From Fimbriimonadaceae bacterium (GTDB lineage: Bacteria > Armatimonadota > Fimbriimonadia > Fimbriimonadales > Fimbriimonadaceae), in NCBI GenBank assembly GCA_019454665.1, contig JACFNW010000040.1:1-10570 (forward strand): a stretch of 10,570 bases of DNA. Reading direction: 5' to 3'. Shown here in pieces: positions 1 to 6,588 of this stretch. Under the pieces are notes generated by a model. The model saw only the letters and a list, made by a program, of their open reading frames with translations. It was not told the origin of the DNA and searched no databases. A program made the translations under genes and the position numbers. Position 1 is the stretch's first letter. Every line of letters starts with the position of its first letter.

Positions 1-42
1 GGCGCGACCCCGACGGGGCCAGCGGGTTCGCGCGGATTCAGA

Positions 43-48
43 CATAAT
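43..48 (+). promoter_or_regulatory. Candidate -10 element (CATAAT) upstream of korA
   Basis: CATAAT matches five of six bases of the sigma-70 -10 consensus in otherwise GC-rich sequence. No -35 match lies at normal spacing. Transcription would begin near 54-55, giving a leader of about 36 bases before the korA ATG at 91. An out-of-frame ATG lies at 54, right at the predicted start point. The rest of positions 1-90 shows nothing else I can support. Confidence 0.4.
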
Positions 49-90
49 CCGCAATGTGGACACCGCATCGCCCGATGCCACGGACGCAGC

Positions 91-1887
91 ATGAATCGGG
101 TCAACGACTTCGCCTTCAAAATCGCCACCGCCAACGGAACCGGGTCGGCCAGCGCGAACAGTCTCATCATGCAGGCCATCTTCCGGATGGGGATTCCCGT
201 CACCGGCAAGAACCTCTTTCCTTCCAATATCCAAGGGTTGCCCACTTGGTATGAAATCCGGGTCAACCGTAGCGGCTATACCGCCCGGACGCCGGACTTC
301 GACCTGATCGCGGCGCTGAACCCGGCCACGTTCGCCGCCGATGTCGCCGAGGTGCGTTCGGGGGGTTGGTTGCTCTACGACAGCACCTGGCCGATCGCCG
401 ACCACCTGAAGCGGGACGACATCGAGTTGTTGGGCATTCCGCTCGCCCAGTTGTGCAACGAGGCGTTCGGCGGCGTGAAAGAGCGGATTCTGATGAAGAA
501 CATCGCCTACGCCGGGGCGTTGGCCGCTCTGCTGGGCATCGATACCGAGGTCTTGGTGGCGCTCACCAAGGAGAAGTACGGGCGCAAACCCGCCTTGCTC
601 GACTCCAACCAGAAAGCCGTGGACCTCGGCTACAACTACGCCAAGGAACACTTGACGTGCCCGCTGCCCATCCGGCTCGAGGCGATGGACTCCACGCGGG
701 ACAGCATCCTGATCGATGGGAACACCGCCGCGGCTTTGGGTTGCCTTTATGCGGGCGCGACCGTGGGCGCGTGGTATCCGATCACGCCGGCGACGTCGCT
801 GATGGAGGCGTTCACCGGCTTCTGCGAGAAGTACCGCAAGGACCCCGAGACGGGCAAGAATCGGTTCGCCATCCTGCAGGCCGAGGACGAACTCGCCGCC
901 GTCGGCATGGTCATCGGCGCCTCGTGGGCCGGGGCGCGGGCGTTCACGCCCACCTCGGGACCGGGCATCTCGCTGATGAGCGAATTCCTTGGTTTGGCCT
1001 ATTACGCCGAGGTGCCGTGCGTCGTGTTCGACGTGCAGCGCACGGGGCCTTCGACGGGCATGCCGACGCGGACGCAACAGGGCGATCTGCTGTTGTGCGC
1101 CTACGCATCGCACGGCGACACCAAGCACATCTGCCTTTATCCCAGCGACCCGCGCGAGGCGTTCGAAATGGCCGCCCGCGCGTTCGATTTGGCCGAGCGG
1201 TTCCAGACGCCGGTGTTGGTGCTGAGCGACCTCGACATCGGCATGAACGACTGGATGGTGCCCAAACTGACGTGGGACGACCTTTACGAGCCCGATCGGG
1301 GCAAGGTGCTGGATGAAGAGGCTTTGGAGCAAGCCAAGGCCTTCCACCGCTACTTGGACGTGGACGGCGACGGCATCCCGTATCGCACGCTTCCGGGCGT
1401 TCATCCCCGGGGCGCCTACTTCACCCGGGGTTCGGGGCACAACAAGTTCGGGGCCTACACGGAGAACTCGGCCGAATACCAAGAAGTCATGGAGCGGCTC
1501 GCCCGCAAGCTCGATCACGCTGCGGAGGCCGTTCCCGCCCCGTTCATTCGACGCGGGCGCGACGCCTCGGTCGGCATCGTGTCCATTGGTGGTTGCCACG
1601 CGGCGTGCATGGAGGCCCTCGACCGGTTGGCCGAGCAGGGGGTCCAAGCCGACTACCTCCGTGTTCGCGGGTTCCCGTTCGGCGCAGAGGTCAAGGCGTT
1701 TTTGGAGGAACACGAGACGATCTATGTGGTCGAGCAGAACCGGGACGCCCAGTTGCGCAGCCTGCTGCTCATCGAAACCGGCACCGACCCGGCGAAACTC
1801 AAATCGGTCCTGCAATACGCCGGCTATCCGCTGAGCGCCCGCGACGTGGTCGCCGGCGTCGGCTCTGCCGCGGGGGTTCTCGTATGA
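91..1887 (+). CDS. korA: 2-oxoacid:ferredoxin oxidoreductase, fused gamma-alpha subunit (KorA type)
   Basis: With KorB this cytoplasmic enzyme oxidatively decarboxylates a 2-oxoacid (probably 2-oxoglutarate) to the acyl-CoA and passes electrons to ferredoxin. The 598-residue protein reads as a gamma domain (about 10-190, containing NGTGSASAN and FPSNIQGLPTWYE) fused to the alpha pyrimidine-binding domain (about 205-400). That domain has YPITPAT at 229-235, AEDE near 264-267 and the RTGPSTGMPTRTQQGDL signature. A C-terminal transketolase-like domain carries VVEQNRDAQLRSLL. Length and domain order fit the fused KorA family. The ATG at 91 is chosen because family members begin within a few residues of the VNDF motif. 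The frame stays open to the left edge, but the extra residues resemble nothing. The Shine-Dalgarno is weak. Its stop overlaps the korB start (ATGA at 1884-1887), implying translational coupling. Substrate specificity cannot be read from the sequence. Confidence 0.95.
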   Translation: MNRVNDFAFKIATANGTGSASANSLIMQAIFRMGIPVTGKNLFPSNIQGLPTWYEIRVNRSGYTARTPDFDLIAALNPATFAADVAEVRSGGWLLYDSTWPIADHLKRDDIELLGIPLAQLCNEAFGGVKERILMKNIAYAGALAALLGIDTEVLVALTKEKYGRKPALLDSNQKAVDLGYNYAKEHLTCPLPIRLEAMDSTRDSILIDGNTAAALGCLYAGATVGAWYPITPATSLMEAFTGFCEKYRKDPETGKNRFAILQAEDELAAVGMVIGASWAGARAFTPTSGPGISLMSEFLGLAYYAEVPCVVFDVQRTGPSTGMPTRTQQGDLLLCAYASHGDTKHICLYPSDPREAFEMAARAFDLAERFQTPVLVLSDLDIGMNDWMVPKLTWDDLYEPDRGKVLDEEALEQAKAFHRYLDVDGDGIPYRTLPGVHPRGAYFTRGSGHNKFGAYTENSAEYQEVMERLARKLDHAAEAVPAPFIRRGRDASVGIVSIGGCHAACMEALDRLAEQGVQADYLRVRGFPFGAEVKAFLEEHETIYVVEQNRDAQLRSLLLIETGTDPAKLKSVLQYAGYPLSARDVVAGVGSAAGVLV

Positions 1888-2939
1888 GCTACATCGCCAA
1901 ACCCAAAGTCCACACTCCGGCGCTCACGAAGAACGCCCTCGGTCTGACTCGCCGCGACTACGAAGGCACGCTGACCACCCTGTGCGCGGGGTGCGGCCAC
2001 GACTCGATCACGGCCGCCATCGTCCAAGCATTCTGGGAACTCGAGATCGAGCCCTACAAGGTGGCCAAGATGTCCGGCATCGGGTGTTCGTCCAAAACGA
2101 CGGCCTACTTCCTGCGCGAAGCGCACGGGTTCAACAGCGTTCACGGGCGCATGCCGTCGGTCGCGACGGGCGCGGCGGCGGCCAACGGAGAGCTGATCAT
2201 GATCGGCATCTCGGGCGATGGCGACTCGCTCTCGATCGGTCTGGGGCAGTTCTGCCACGCCGTTCGGCGCAACCTGAACCTGATGTACGTGCTGGAGAAC
2301 AACGGCGTCTACGGCCTGACCAAGGGCCAGTTCTCGGCCTCGGCCGACCCCGGCTCGAAGAGCAAGCGGGGCGTGGAGAACACCATGCCGCCGATTGACG
2401 GGGCGCTCATGGCCCTCACGCTGGGGGCGACGTTCGTGGCGCGGAGTTTTTCGGGCGACAAGGCCCAGCTCGTGCCGATCTTGATGGCGGGCATCAGGCA
2501 CCGGGGATTCGCGTTTGTGGACGTGATCTCGCCCTGCGTCACGTTCAACGACCACGAGGGCTCCACCAAGAGCTACGCCTACACGCGCAAGAACCAGTTG
2601 CCCGTGGTGGCCGCCGACTACATCGCGGAGCGTGAGGAGATCACAGCGGAGTACGAGCCCGGTTCGGTCCACCACGTGCGCCTGCACGACGGCGGCATGG
2701 TCGCCCTGCGCAAGATAGACCCGAGTTACGACCACACCGACCGCGACCGCGCCTATGCCTACATCCGGGAGCACCAGACCCGGGGCGAAGTGGTCACGGG
2801 TCTGCTGTACGTGAACGAGGACCAAGAGGACATGCACGCCAAGTTGGGCACCATCCCTCAGTCGTTGACGCGCGTGCCCTTCCGCGACTTGTGCCCCGGG
2901 AGCCAAGAACTCGACCGGCTGCAGGAGCGGTTCCGCTAA
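1884..2939 (+). CDS. korB: 2-oxoacid:ferredoxin oxidoreductase, beta subunit (KorB type)
   Basis: This is the TPP- and iron-sulfur-binding partner of KorA, 351 residues long. Visible features are C34-x2-C37 (TLCAGCGHD), C68 (GIGCSS) and C218 (ISPCVTFND). This spacing matches the four ligands of the single [4Fe-4S] cluster in 2-oxoglutarate:ferredoxin oxidoreductase beta subunits. The TPP/Mg motif is GDGDSLSIGLGQF at 111-123, followed by ENNGVYGLTKGQ at 138-149, which supplies the Mg-binding Asn and the conserved loop. The start is the ATG that overlaps the korA stop by four bases. No separate ferredoxin or delta subunit is adjacent, so electrons must go to a ferredoxin encoded elsewhere. The TAA stop overlaps the TAG of the convergent downstream gene, leaving no room for a terminator between them. 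The family call is secure. The substrate (2-oxoglutarate rather than pyruvate or branched oxoacids) is inferred from the KorAB-like form. Confidence 0.95.
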   Translation: MSYIAKPKVHTPALTKNALGLTRRDYEGTLTTLCAGCGHDSITAAIVQAFWELEIEPYKVAKMSGIGCSSKTTAYFLREAHGFNSVHGRMPSVATGAAAANGELIMIGISGDGDSLSIGLGQFCHAVRRNLNLMYVLENNGVYGLTKGQFSASADPGSKSKRGVENTMPPIDGALMALTLGATFVARSFSGDKAQLVPILMAGIRHRGFAFVDVISPCVTFNDHEGSTKSYAYTRKNQLPVVAADYIAEREEITAEYEPGSVHHVRLHDGGMVALRKIDPSYDHTDRDRAYAYIREHQTRGEVVTGLLYVNEDQEDMHAKLGTIPQSLTRVPFRDLCPGSQELDRLQERFR

Positions 2940-4153
2940 GAGCGAGACCCTGTGGGCGGCGGGGGATCGGCGGCGACGCCTTCGGCGGTCTGTTGCCTCC
3001 GATAACGGATAGCGATGGGCCCGGTGAGTTCGGTCCCTTTGCTGTAGAGTTCGAAGTCCCGGACGCTGACCGGTTTGTAGACGAACAGGTCGTCGGTGAG
3101 CGGGTCGGCGATGTCGTCGTTGCGCTGGAGGTCGGCCAGGCTCTGGGGCAGCTTGGCGTGAAGGATGCGGTACTTCTCGATGAGGCAATGCAGCAGGAGC
3201 AGCCGCCACTGCGTGCGTTGCTTGGCGACCGCCGAGAACAACTGCCCCGCCATGTCGCCGATCGTGATCGCCGACACGAGCGAGTCCAGCATGGCGTTGC
3301 CCGTTTTCTCGGGCTCGAAGAGCTTCCACGTGGATTCGGGGCCGCGATACGTGGCCACCAGCCGCTCGACGTTCCTGCGGTTGATCGCCATGGCCTTTTC
3401 CATCAACGCGCGGCGCTCCTCGAGCGAGAGCTTCCCGAATGCAGCGAACGCTTCGTCATCGTCGTCGTCGCCAAAGACGCTCAGGTCGTCCGGCGGCATC
3501 TTGAGGACCTCCTCCATCAGGATCAGCTCGGTGTCCATCGCCTTGTCGAACGGCAACGACCGTTGGATGCGGCCCCGCGCGTAGACCTCCAGGCGGTTGA
3601 TGTCCGAGAGCGCTAGCCGGTGGGCGAACTGCTCGAAACTTGCCAGGAGAATGGCGTCCTGCGCGATGAAGACCAGGCACGCGATAAGCGAGGGCAACGG
3701 AACGGACCGCTCGACGAACGTGGCGGTTTCGATGAACGTGGTCGTCGCACCCGCCGTGTCTCCGTTGGCGAAGCGCACGTACATGTCGGCCTGGGCGAGC
3801 TTGCAGAGTTCCTTGAAGATGGCCAACTCGGGGAAGAGCGTGTCCATGCCGAGCTTGGTGCGAGGGTCGCTGACGGGCTTCTTGTTGCCTTCGCGCATCA
3901 GGGCGAACGCCCGTTCGCCGCGCGAGGCGATGACGCGATTGCGCTCGAACTGGCTGGGCCACTGCACGTCGTCGATCCCGGCCAGCGCCTGCCGGGCCGC
4001 CATGCCCGCCAACACATAATCCTCGAATCCGTTCTTGCCCGTGGGGTTGGGGAAGAGCGTTTCGTAGGGCGTCTTCGGCCGATCTTGGTCAGCCACTCCG
4101 GCTGGCGCGGTCTGGCCCAGCGCCAGCGCAGAGGCGAGGAGAAGCGCGATCAT
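2936..4153 (-). CDS. Secreted protein of unknown function, mostly helical
   Basis: I do not recognise a named family. The 405-residue protein begins with a short hydrophobic segment (MIALLLASALALGQ) that looks like a signal peptide, though it lacks N-terminal positive charges, so export is probable rather than certain. The middle looks alpha-helical, with an acidic run at 229-234 (FGDDDDDEAF). The C-terminal part (about 316-373: LLLLHCLIEKYRILHAKLP, SLADL, then DPLTDD, FVYKP and FELYSKG) recalls a module common in planctomycete and armatimonad secreted proteins. There a helix of the form 'A..RYR...G..P.SL.DL' is followed by 'DP.tg.pl.Y......lYS.G'. The tail is proline-rich. The ATG at 4153 is preferred over the in-frame ATG at 4162, because the latter overlaps a perfect TATAAT box and would lie upstream of transcription. 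The 3' end overlaps korB by four bases, and the gene is divergent from the acetyltransferase. Confidence 0.8.
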   Translation of the reverse strand: MIALLLASALALGQTAPAGVADQDRPKTPYETLFPNPTGKNGFEDYVLAGMAARQALAGIDDVQWPSQFERNRVIASRGERAFALMREGNKKPVSDPRTKLGMDTLFPELAIFKELCKLAQADMYVRFANGDTAGATTTFIETATFVERSVPLPSLIACLVFIAQDAILLASFEQFAHRLALSDINRLEVYARGRIQRSLPFDKAMDTELILMEEVLKMPPDDLSVFGDDDDDEAFAAFGKLSLEERRALMEKAMAINRRNVERLVATYRGPESTWKLFEPEKTGNAMLDSLVSAITIGDMAGQLFSAVAKQRTQWRLLLLHCLIEKYRILHAKLPQSLADLQRNDDIADPLTDDLFVYKPVSVRDFELYSKGTELTGPIAIRYRRQQTAEGVAADPPPPTGSRS

Positions 4154-4160
4154 CCCTCCC

Positions 4161-4166
4161 ATTATA
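4161..4166 (-). promoter_or_regulatory. -10 box TATAAT for the secreted unknown protein
   Basis: A perfect TATAAT reads on the minus strand, ending seven bases before the ATG at 4153. A start point 6-7 bases downstream would fall at the A of that ATG or next to it, making the mRNA leaderless. The intervening GGGAGGG (4154-4160) looks like a Shine-Dalgarno but abuts the ATG with no spacer, so it cannot serve that start codon normally. No clear -35 is seen. Confidence 0.6.
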
Positions 4167-4212
4167 GAGGTGCCCGAGCGGCGAAGGTCCTACGCGTTCG
4201 CGGACGGGCGGT

Positions 4213-4218
4213 TACAAT
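4213..4218 (+). promoter_or_regulatory. -10 box TACAAT for the GNAT acetyltransferase
   Basis: TACAAT (five of six consensus bases) ends 11 bases before the ATG at 4230, predicting a leader of only about five bases. It lies about 50 bases from the oppositely oriented TATAAT at 4161-4166, so the two divergent genes share one compact intergenic region. No good -35 is visible. Confidence 0.5.
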
Positions 4219-4229
4219 GGCCCCTCACC

Positions 4230-4799
4230 ATGAACACGCCCTACGTGCGCGGGTGGGAAGGCGACTTGGTCCGCCTGGTGCCCATCAGCGTCGAACGACA
4301 CTACGACAACTGCTTCCGGTGGTTCAACGACCCCGAGATCACGCGCTGGCTGTCCATCGGCCAGTATCCGCCCGTGACCGAGATGTTGGAGCGGGAGTGG
4401 TTCGAGGCGCGCGCCAAAGACAACGGCCGCGACGTGGTGTTCGCCATCGAGACGCTCGAAGGCGAGCATATCGGCCAGACGGGCATCCACGGGGTGGACT
4501 TGGTGGCGCGCATCGCGAACACGGGCTCGCTGATCGGTTCGCGCGAGCACCAGGGCAAGGGCTACGGTCGCGATGCCGCGCGCATCCGTTCGCGGTACTG
4601 CTTCGAGGTGATCGGTCTGCGGACGCTGCTTTCGAGCACGATGGCGAGCAACATCCGCTCGTACAAGATGCTCACGGGCGCGGGGTACGAGGAGTGCGGC
4701 CGAATCCCCGAGCGGTTCTACAAGAACGGACGGTTCGAGGACGAGATCCTGCTCTGCCTGCGCCGGGAACGGTGGGAAGCGATGCAACGCGAATCCTGA
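4230..4799 (+). CDS. GNAT family N-acetyltransferase (RimJ/RimL-like)
   Basis: This is a 189-residue single-domain acetyl-CoA-dependent acyltransferase, presumably cytoplasmic. The N-terminal part has the form LVRLVPISVERHYDN with WFNDPEITRWL, typical of the RimJ/RimL-like Acetyltransf_3 branch. Motif A, which binds the pyrophosphate of acetyl-CoA, is REHQGKGYG at 105-113 (consensus Q/R-x-x-G-x-G/A). A later N-x-R-S-Y-K-M-L helix followed by GAGYEECGRIPERFYKNG is the usual motif B region of this branch. The acceptor cannot be told from sequence; members act on ribosomal protein N-termini, amino sugars or small amines. Start at ATG 4230: the frame extends upstream to a GTG near 4170, but those residues are not family-like and lie upstream of the TACAAT promoter. 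It reads away from the secreted unknown protein. Confidence 0.9.
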   Translation: MNTPYVRGWEGDLVRLVPISVERHYDNCFRWFNDPEITRWLSIGQYPPVTEMLEREWFEARAKDNGRDVVFAIETLEGEHIGQTGIHGVDLVARIANTGSLIGSREHQGKGYGRDAARIRSRYCFEVIGLRTLLSSTMASNIRSYKMLTGAGYEECGRIPERFYKNGRFEDEILLCLRRERWEAMQRES

Positions 4800-4840
4800 A
4801 ACTTTTCTCCAAAATCCTGCGTTAGGACGGGTGTATCGGC

Positions 4841-4861
4841 GCGTTGCCGGCCACGGCACGC
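4841..4861 (+). other. Small hairpin ahead of the thioredoxin-like gene
   Basis: GCG-T-TGCCG, loop GCCA, then CGGCA-CGC can fold into an eight-pair stem with one bulged T, ending 18 bases before the ATG at 4880. There is no U-tract, so it is not a normal terminator for the preceding acetyltransferase gene. It could lie in the 5' leader of the downstream mRNA or be chance in GC-rich DNA. Confidence 0.25.
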
Positions 4862-4879
4862 TCCAGCAGCGAGTTCTCT

Positions 4880-5440
4880 ATGAAGAAGCACCTTGTTTCC
4901 AGCCTTCTCGTCGCGTGCACGATCCTGCCCGCGTTCGCCTTGGCCCCCACGTCCGGCCTCAAGTCCGGCGAGACGGTCAGCGCGTTCCACCCGACGCACG
5001 TCACCGGCCCGCTCAAGGGCAGCGATTCGTGCCCGCCCTGCACCTACGGCGTGTTGCCCCAGGTCCAGGTTTGGGTGAACGGCGACAACGCCGAGAACAT
5101 CGCGGCGATCGCCAAGACGCTGAACGATGCCGTCGCGGCCAACAAGTCGAAGAAGCTGCAGGCGTTCTTCATCGTGCTGACCGACAAGGCGAACCAGGCC
5201 AAGACGGCCGAGCTGATCAAGAGCGTCAACGCCAAGGCCGGCTCGGACAACGTGCACATGGCTTGGCTGCTGAAGGACGACAAGGCGATTTCGGACTACA
5301 AGGTCAACACGGGCGCCGACGTCAAGAACACGATCATGCTGTACAAGAACCGCAAGGTCACGGACAACATGGTCAACCTGAAGGCCGACAAGGCGGGCCT
5401 CGGCTCGCTGCAGGCCGCCATCGGCAAGATCACGGCTTAG
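4880..5440 (+). CDS. Secreted thioredoxin-fold protein with CPPC motif
   Basis: This 186-residue protein has a good Sec signal peptide (MKKHLVSSLLVACTILPAFALA, basic start then hydrophobic core, likely cut near residue 22). Next comes a thioredoxin-like region: SGETVSAFHPTHVTGP, then GSDSCPPCTYG with C51 and C54, then PQVQVWVNGD and AFFIVLTD. The C-terminal half alternates strands and helices and ends with NTIMLYKNRKV. The CPPC pair sits after the first strand, as in redoxin folds, and suggests an extracytoplasmic thiol-disulfide or reductant-sensing role. The protein is not a classical TlpA, DsbA or peroxiredoxin, and I know no characterised family name. The start is the ATG before MKKH; a TTG at 4844 also opens the frame but would bury the signal peptide. 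No strong Shine-Dalgarno is present. A strong intrinsic terminator follows. Confidence 0.85.
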   Translation: MKKHLVSSLLVACTILPAFALAPTSGLKSGETVSAFHPTHVTGPLKGSDSCPPCTYGVLPQVQVWVNGDNAENIAAIAKTLNDAVAANKSKKLQAFFIVLTDKANQAKTAELIKSVNAKAGSDNVHMAWLLKDDKAISDYKVNTGADVKNTIMLYKNRKVTDNMVNLKADKAGLGSLQAAIGKITA

Positions 5441-5466
5441 ATCCTTCCGCATACCCAGGCACTACC

Positions 5467-5498
5467 AGCCCCCGCGCTTGCGGGGGCTCTTTCTTTTT
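5467..5498 (+). terminator. Rho-independent terminator after the thioredoxin-like gene
   Basis: AGCCCCCGC (5467-5475) pairs perfectly with GCGGGGGCT (5480-5488) around a GCTT loop, and CTTTCTTTTT follows (5489-5498). It lies 27 bases after the stop codon at 5440. It is the only strong intrinsic terminator in the window. Confidence 0.92.
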
Positions 5499-5533
5499 GG
5501 GCCCGCCTGCGCAAGCAAACCGCCGTTCGAACC

Positions 5534-5564
5534 TTGAGACGACCAGCCGAACGACCGATATAGT
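5534..5564 (+). promoter_or_regulatory. Candidate sigma-70 promoter for the NlpC/P60 gene
   Basis: TTGAGA (5534-5539) and TATAGT (5559-5564) each match five of six consensus bases and are separated by 19 bases. A start near 5571 gives a leader of about 49 bases before the ATG at 5620. This is the only promoter in the window with a recognisable -35, and the gene is one of the few here with a normal-length leader. Confidence 0.55.
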
Positions 5565-5619
5565 GAACGGTACGCGCCCCGCGCGCGTTGTGCCAAACTG
5601 ACACCCGACACCTTTACCG

Positions 5620-6330
5620 ATGTTCCGACGCCTGATCCCGCTGTTCTGCTTGTTCGTAGCCGCCGTCTCCGCGATGGCGGACAAGGTGGTGCTTGGCCAA
5701 CTCGGCCAGACGCTCCAGGCCGCCCCAATCCTTCAACGGCCCGCGACGACGGCCAAGGTCTATTATCGCGCGCAGCAGTACGAGTACATCATCGTGACGC
5801 CCGCGAAGCAGCCGGGCTGGTTCATGGTGCCGCTCCAGAACGGCGTGTACGGGTTCATCGCGGCGGAGCACGTCGCCCAGCTGCCCTACGATGCCGTGGT
5901 CGAGCAGAAGGAACTCGACGCGATCAAGCGCACCGGCGGCTCGGCGGTTTCGCGAGGCGGCGCCGGGGCGAACGTGGCCGCGTACTCCCTGCAGTACGTG
6001 GGGACGCCCTACAAGTGGGGTGGCAACGACCTTCAGAACGGCATTGATTGTTCGGGCTTCGTCAAGCAGCTTTTCGGCAAGATCGGGGTGAACCTGCCCC
6101 GCACCGCCGCCGAGCAGGCGCTGGTCGGTCAGGCCATCACGCGGCTCGAGGACCTTCAGCCCGGCGACCGACTCTACTTCTGGGAAGAGAAGCGCAAGAA
6201 GATCGGCCATACGGGCATTTATCTGGGGAACGGCTATTTCAGCCACTCCAGCAGCGGCAAGAAGGGCGTCACCACGGACTTTCTCGACACGCCCAAGTGG
6301 CGCAACATCCTGGTCGCCGCCCGCCGCTGA
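5620..6330 (+). CDS. Secreted SH3-NlpC/P60 peptidoglycan endopeptidase
   Basis: This 236-residue exported cell-wall hydrolase probably cleaves peptide stems of peptidoglycan. The signal peptide is MFRRLIPLFCLFVAAVSAMA (cut near residue 20). An SH3b-like domain spans about 22-88 (LQRPATTAKVYYRA, WFMVPLQNGVYGFI, then AAEHV) and should bind cell wall. The catalytic NlpC/P60 domain spans about 117-236: YVGTPYKWGGND, nucleophile C144 in GIDCSGFVKQLF, LPRTAAEQ, LQPGDRLYFW, H197 in IGHTGIYLGNGYF and a third polar residue, H209, in SHSS. All three catalytic positions are present, so it should be active. It stands alone, preceded by the terminator of the upstream gene and its own promoter. Its stop is 24 bases before purS, so some read-through into purSQ is possible. 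Confidence 0.94.
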   Translation: MFRRLIPLFCLFVAAVSAMADKVVLGQLGQTLQAAPILQRPATTAKVYYRAQQYEYIIVTPAKQPGWFMVPLQNGVYGFIAAEHVAQLPYDAVVEQKELDAIKRTGGSAVSRGGAGANVAAYSLQYVGTPYKWGGNDLQNGIDCSGFVKQLFGKIGVNLPRTAAEQALVGQAITRLEDLQPGDRLYFWEEKRKKIGHTGIYLGNGYFSHSSSGKKGVTTDFLDTPKWRNILVAARR

Positions 6331-6339
6331 ATCCGGAGG

Positions 6340-6348
6340 TGCCACAAT
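6340..6348 (+). promoter_or_regulatory. Extended -10 promoter immediately before purS
   Basis: TGC-CACAAT: the -10 hexamer CACAAT (6343-6348) is preceded by TG at 6340-6341, as in extended -10 promoters. Six bases separate it from the ATG at 6355, so the predicted start point is the A of the start codon (leaderless). A GGAGG at 6335-6339 lies 15 bases from the ATG, too far for normal ribosome binding, and would be upstream of the transcript. Confidence 0.5.
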
Positions 6349-6354
6349 CGCGGT

Positions 6355-6588
6355 ATGCCGATCGTGCGCGTCGCCGTGACCCTGAAGCCCTCGCTCCTTG
6401 ATTCCGCCGGCCGCACCGTGGCCGGCTCGCTGGACAAGCTGGGCTTTCACGAGGTCTCTTCGGCCCGAATCGGCAAGCTCATCCATCTGGAAGTGGACCG
6501 CTTTGATCCCGAGCGGATCAAGGAGATGTGCGAGAAGCTGCTTGCCAACCCCGTGATCGAGGATTATTCGTTCGAGGTGGTCGAGTGA
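6355..6588 (+). CDS. purS: Phosphoribosylformylglycinamidine synthase subunit PurS
   Basis: This is the small subunit of FGAM synthase, step four of de novo purine synthesis. PurS dimers bridge PurQ and the small form of PurL and help channel ammonia. The 77-residue length is typical. Visible family pattern: [19 protein letters not shown], then [20 protein letters not shown], and a C-terminal [17 protein letters not shown] ending in acidic residues. The presence of PurS implies a separate small PurL, as in Bacillus and unlike the single-chain enzyme of enterobacteria. purL is not in this window. The stop overlaps the purQ GTG by four bases (6585-6588), implying coupled translation. Its own promoter lies directly upstream. 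Confidence 0.96.
   Translation: MPIVRVAVTLKPSLLDSAGRTVAGSLDKLGFHEVSSARIGKLIHLEVDRFDPERIKEMCEKLLANPVIEDYSFEVVE

Noticed and set aside
1-90. Upstream extension of korA or end of a preceding gene
   Set aside because: The korA frame is open to the edge but the translated residues look like no known domain, and the family starts at about residue 1 of the chosen ATG; no stop codon of another recognisable gene is visible.
54-254. A 66-residue frame overlapping the korA start
   Set aside because: It is composition-driven (rich in Arg, His, Gln), overlaps a certain gene in another frame and resembles no protein; only its ATG is of interest.
1824-3329. A 501-residue frame on the minus strand opposite korB
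   Set aside because: It is the antisense shadow of korB and the next gene, with low-complexity Arg/Val/His-rich translation typical of GC-rich DNA.
6335-6339. GGAGG as the Shine-Dalgarno of purS
   Set aside because: It is 15 bases from the ATG, too far, and lies upstream of the predicted transcript start.
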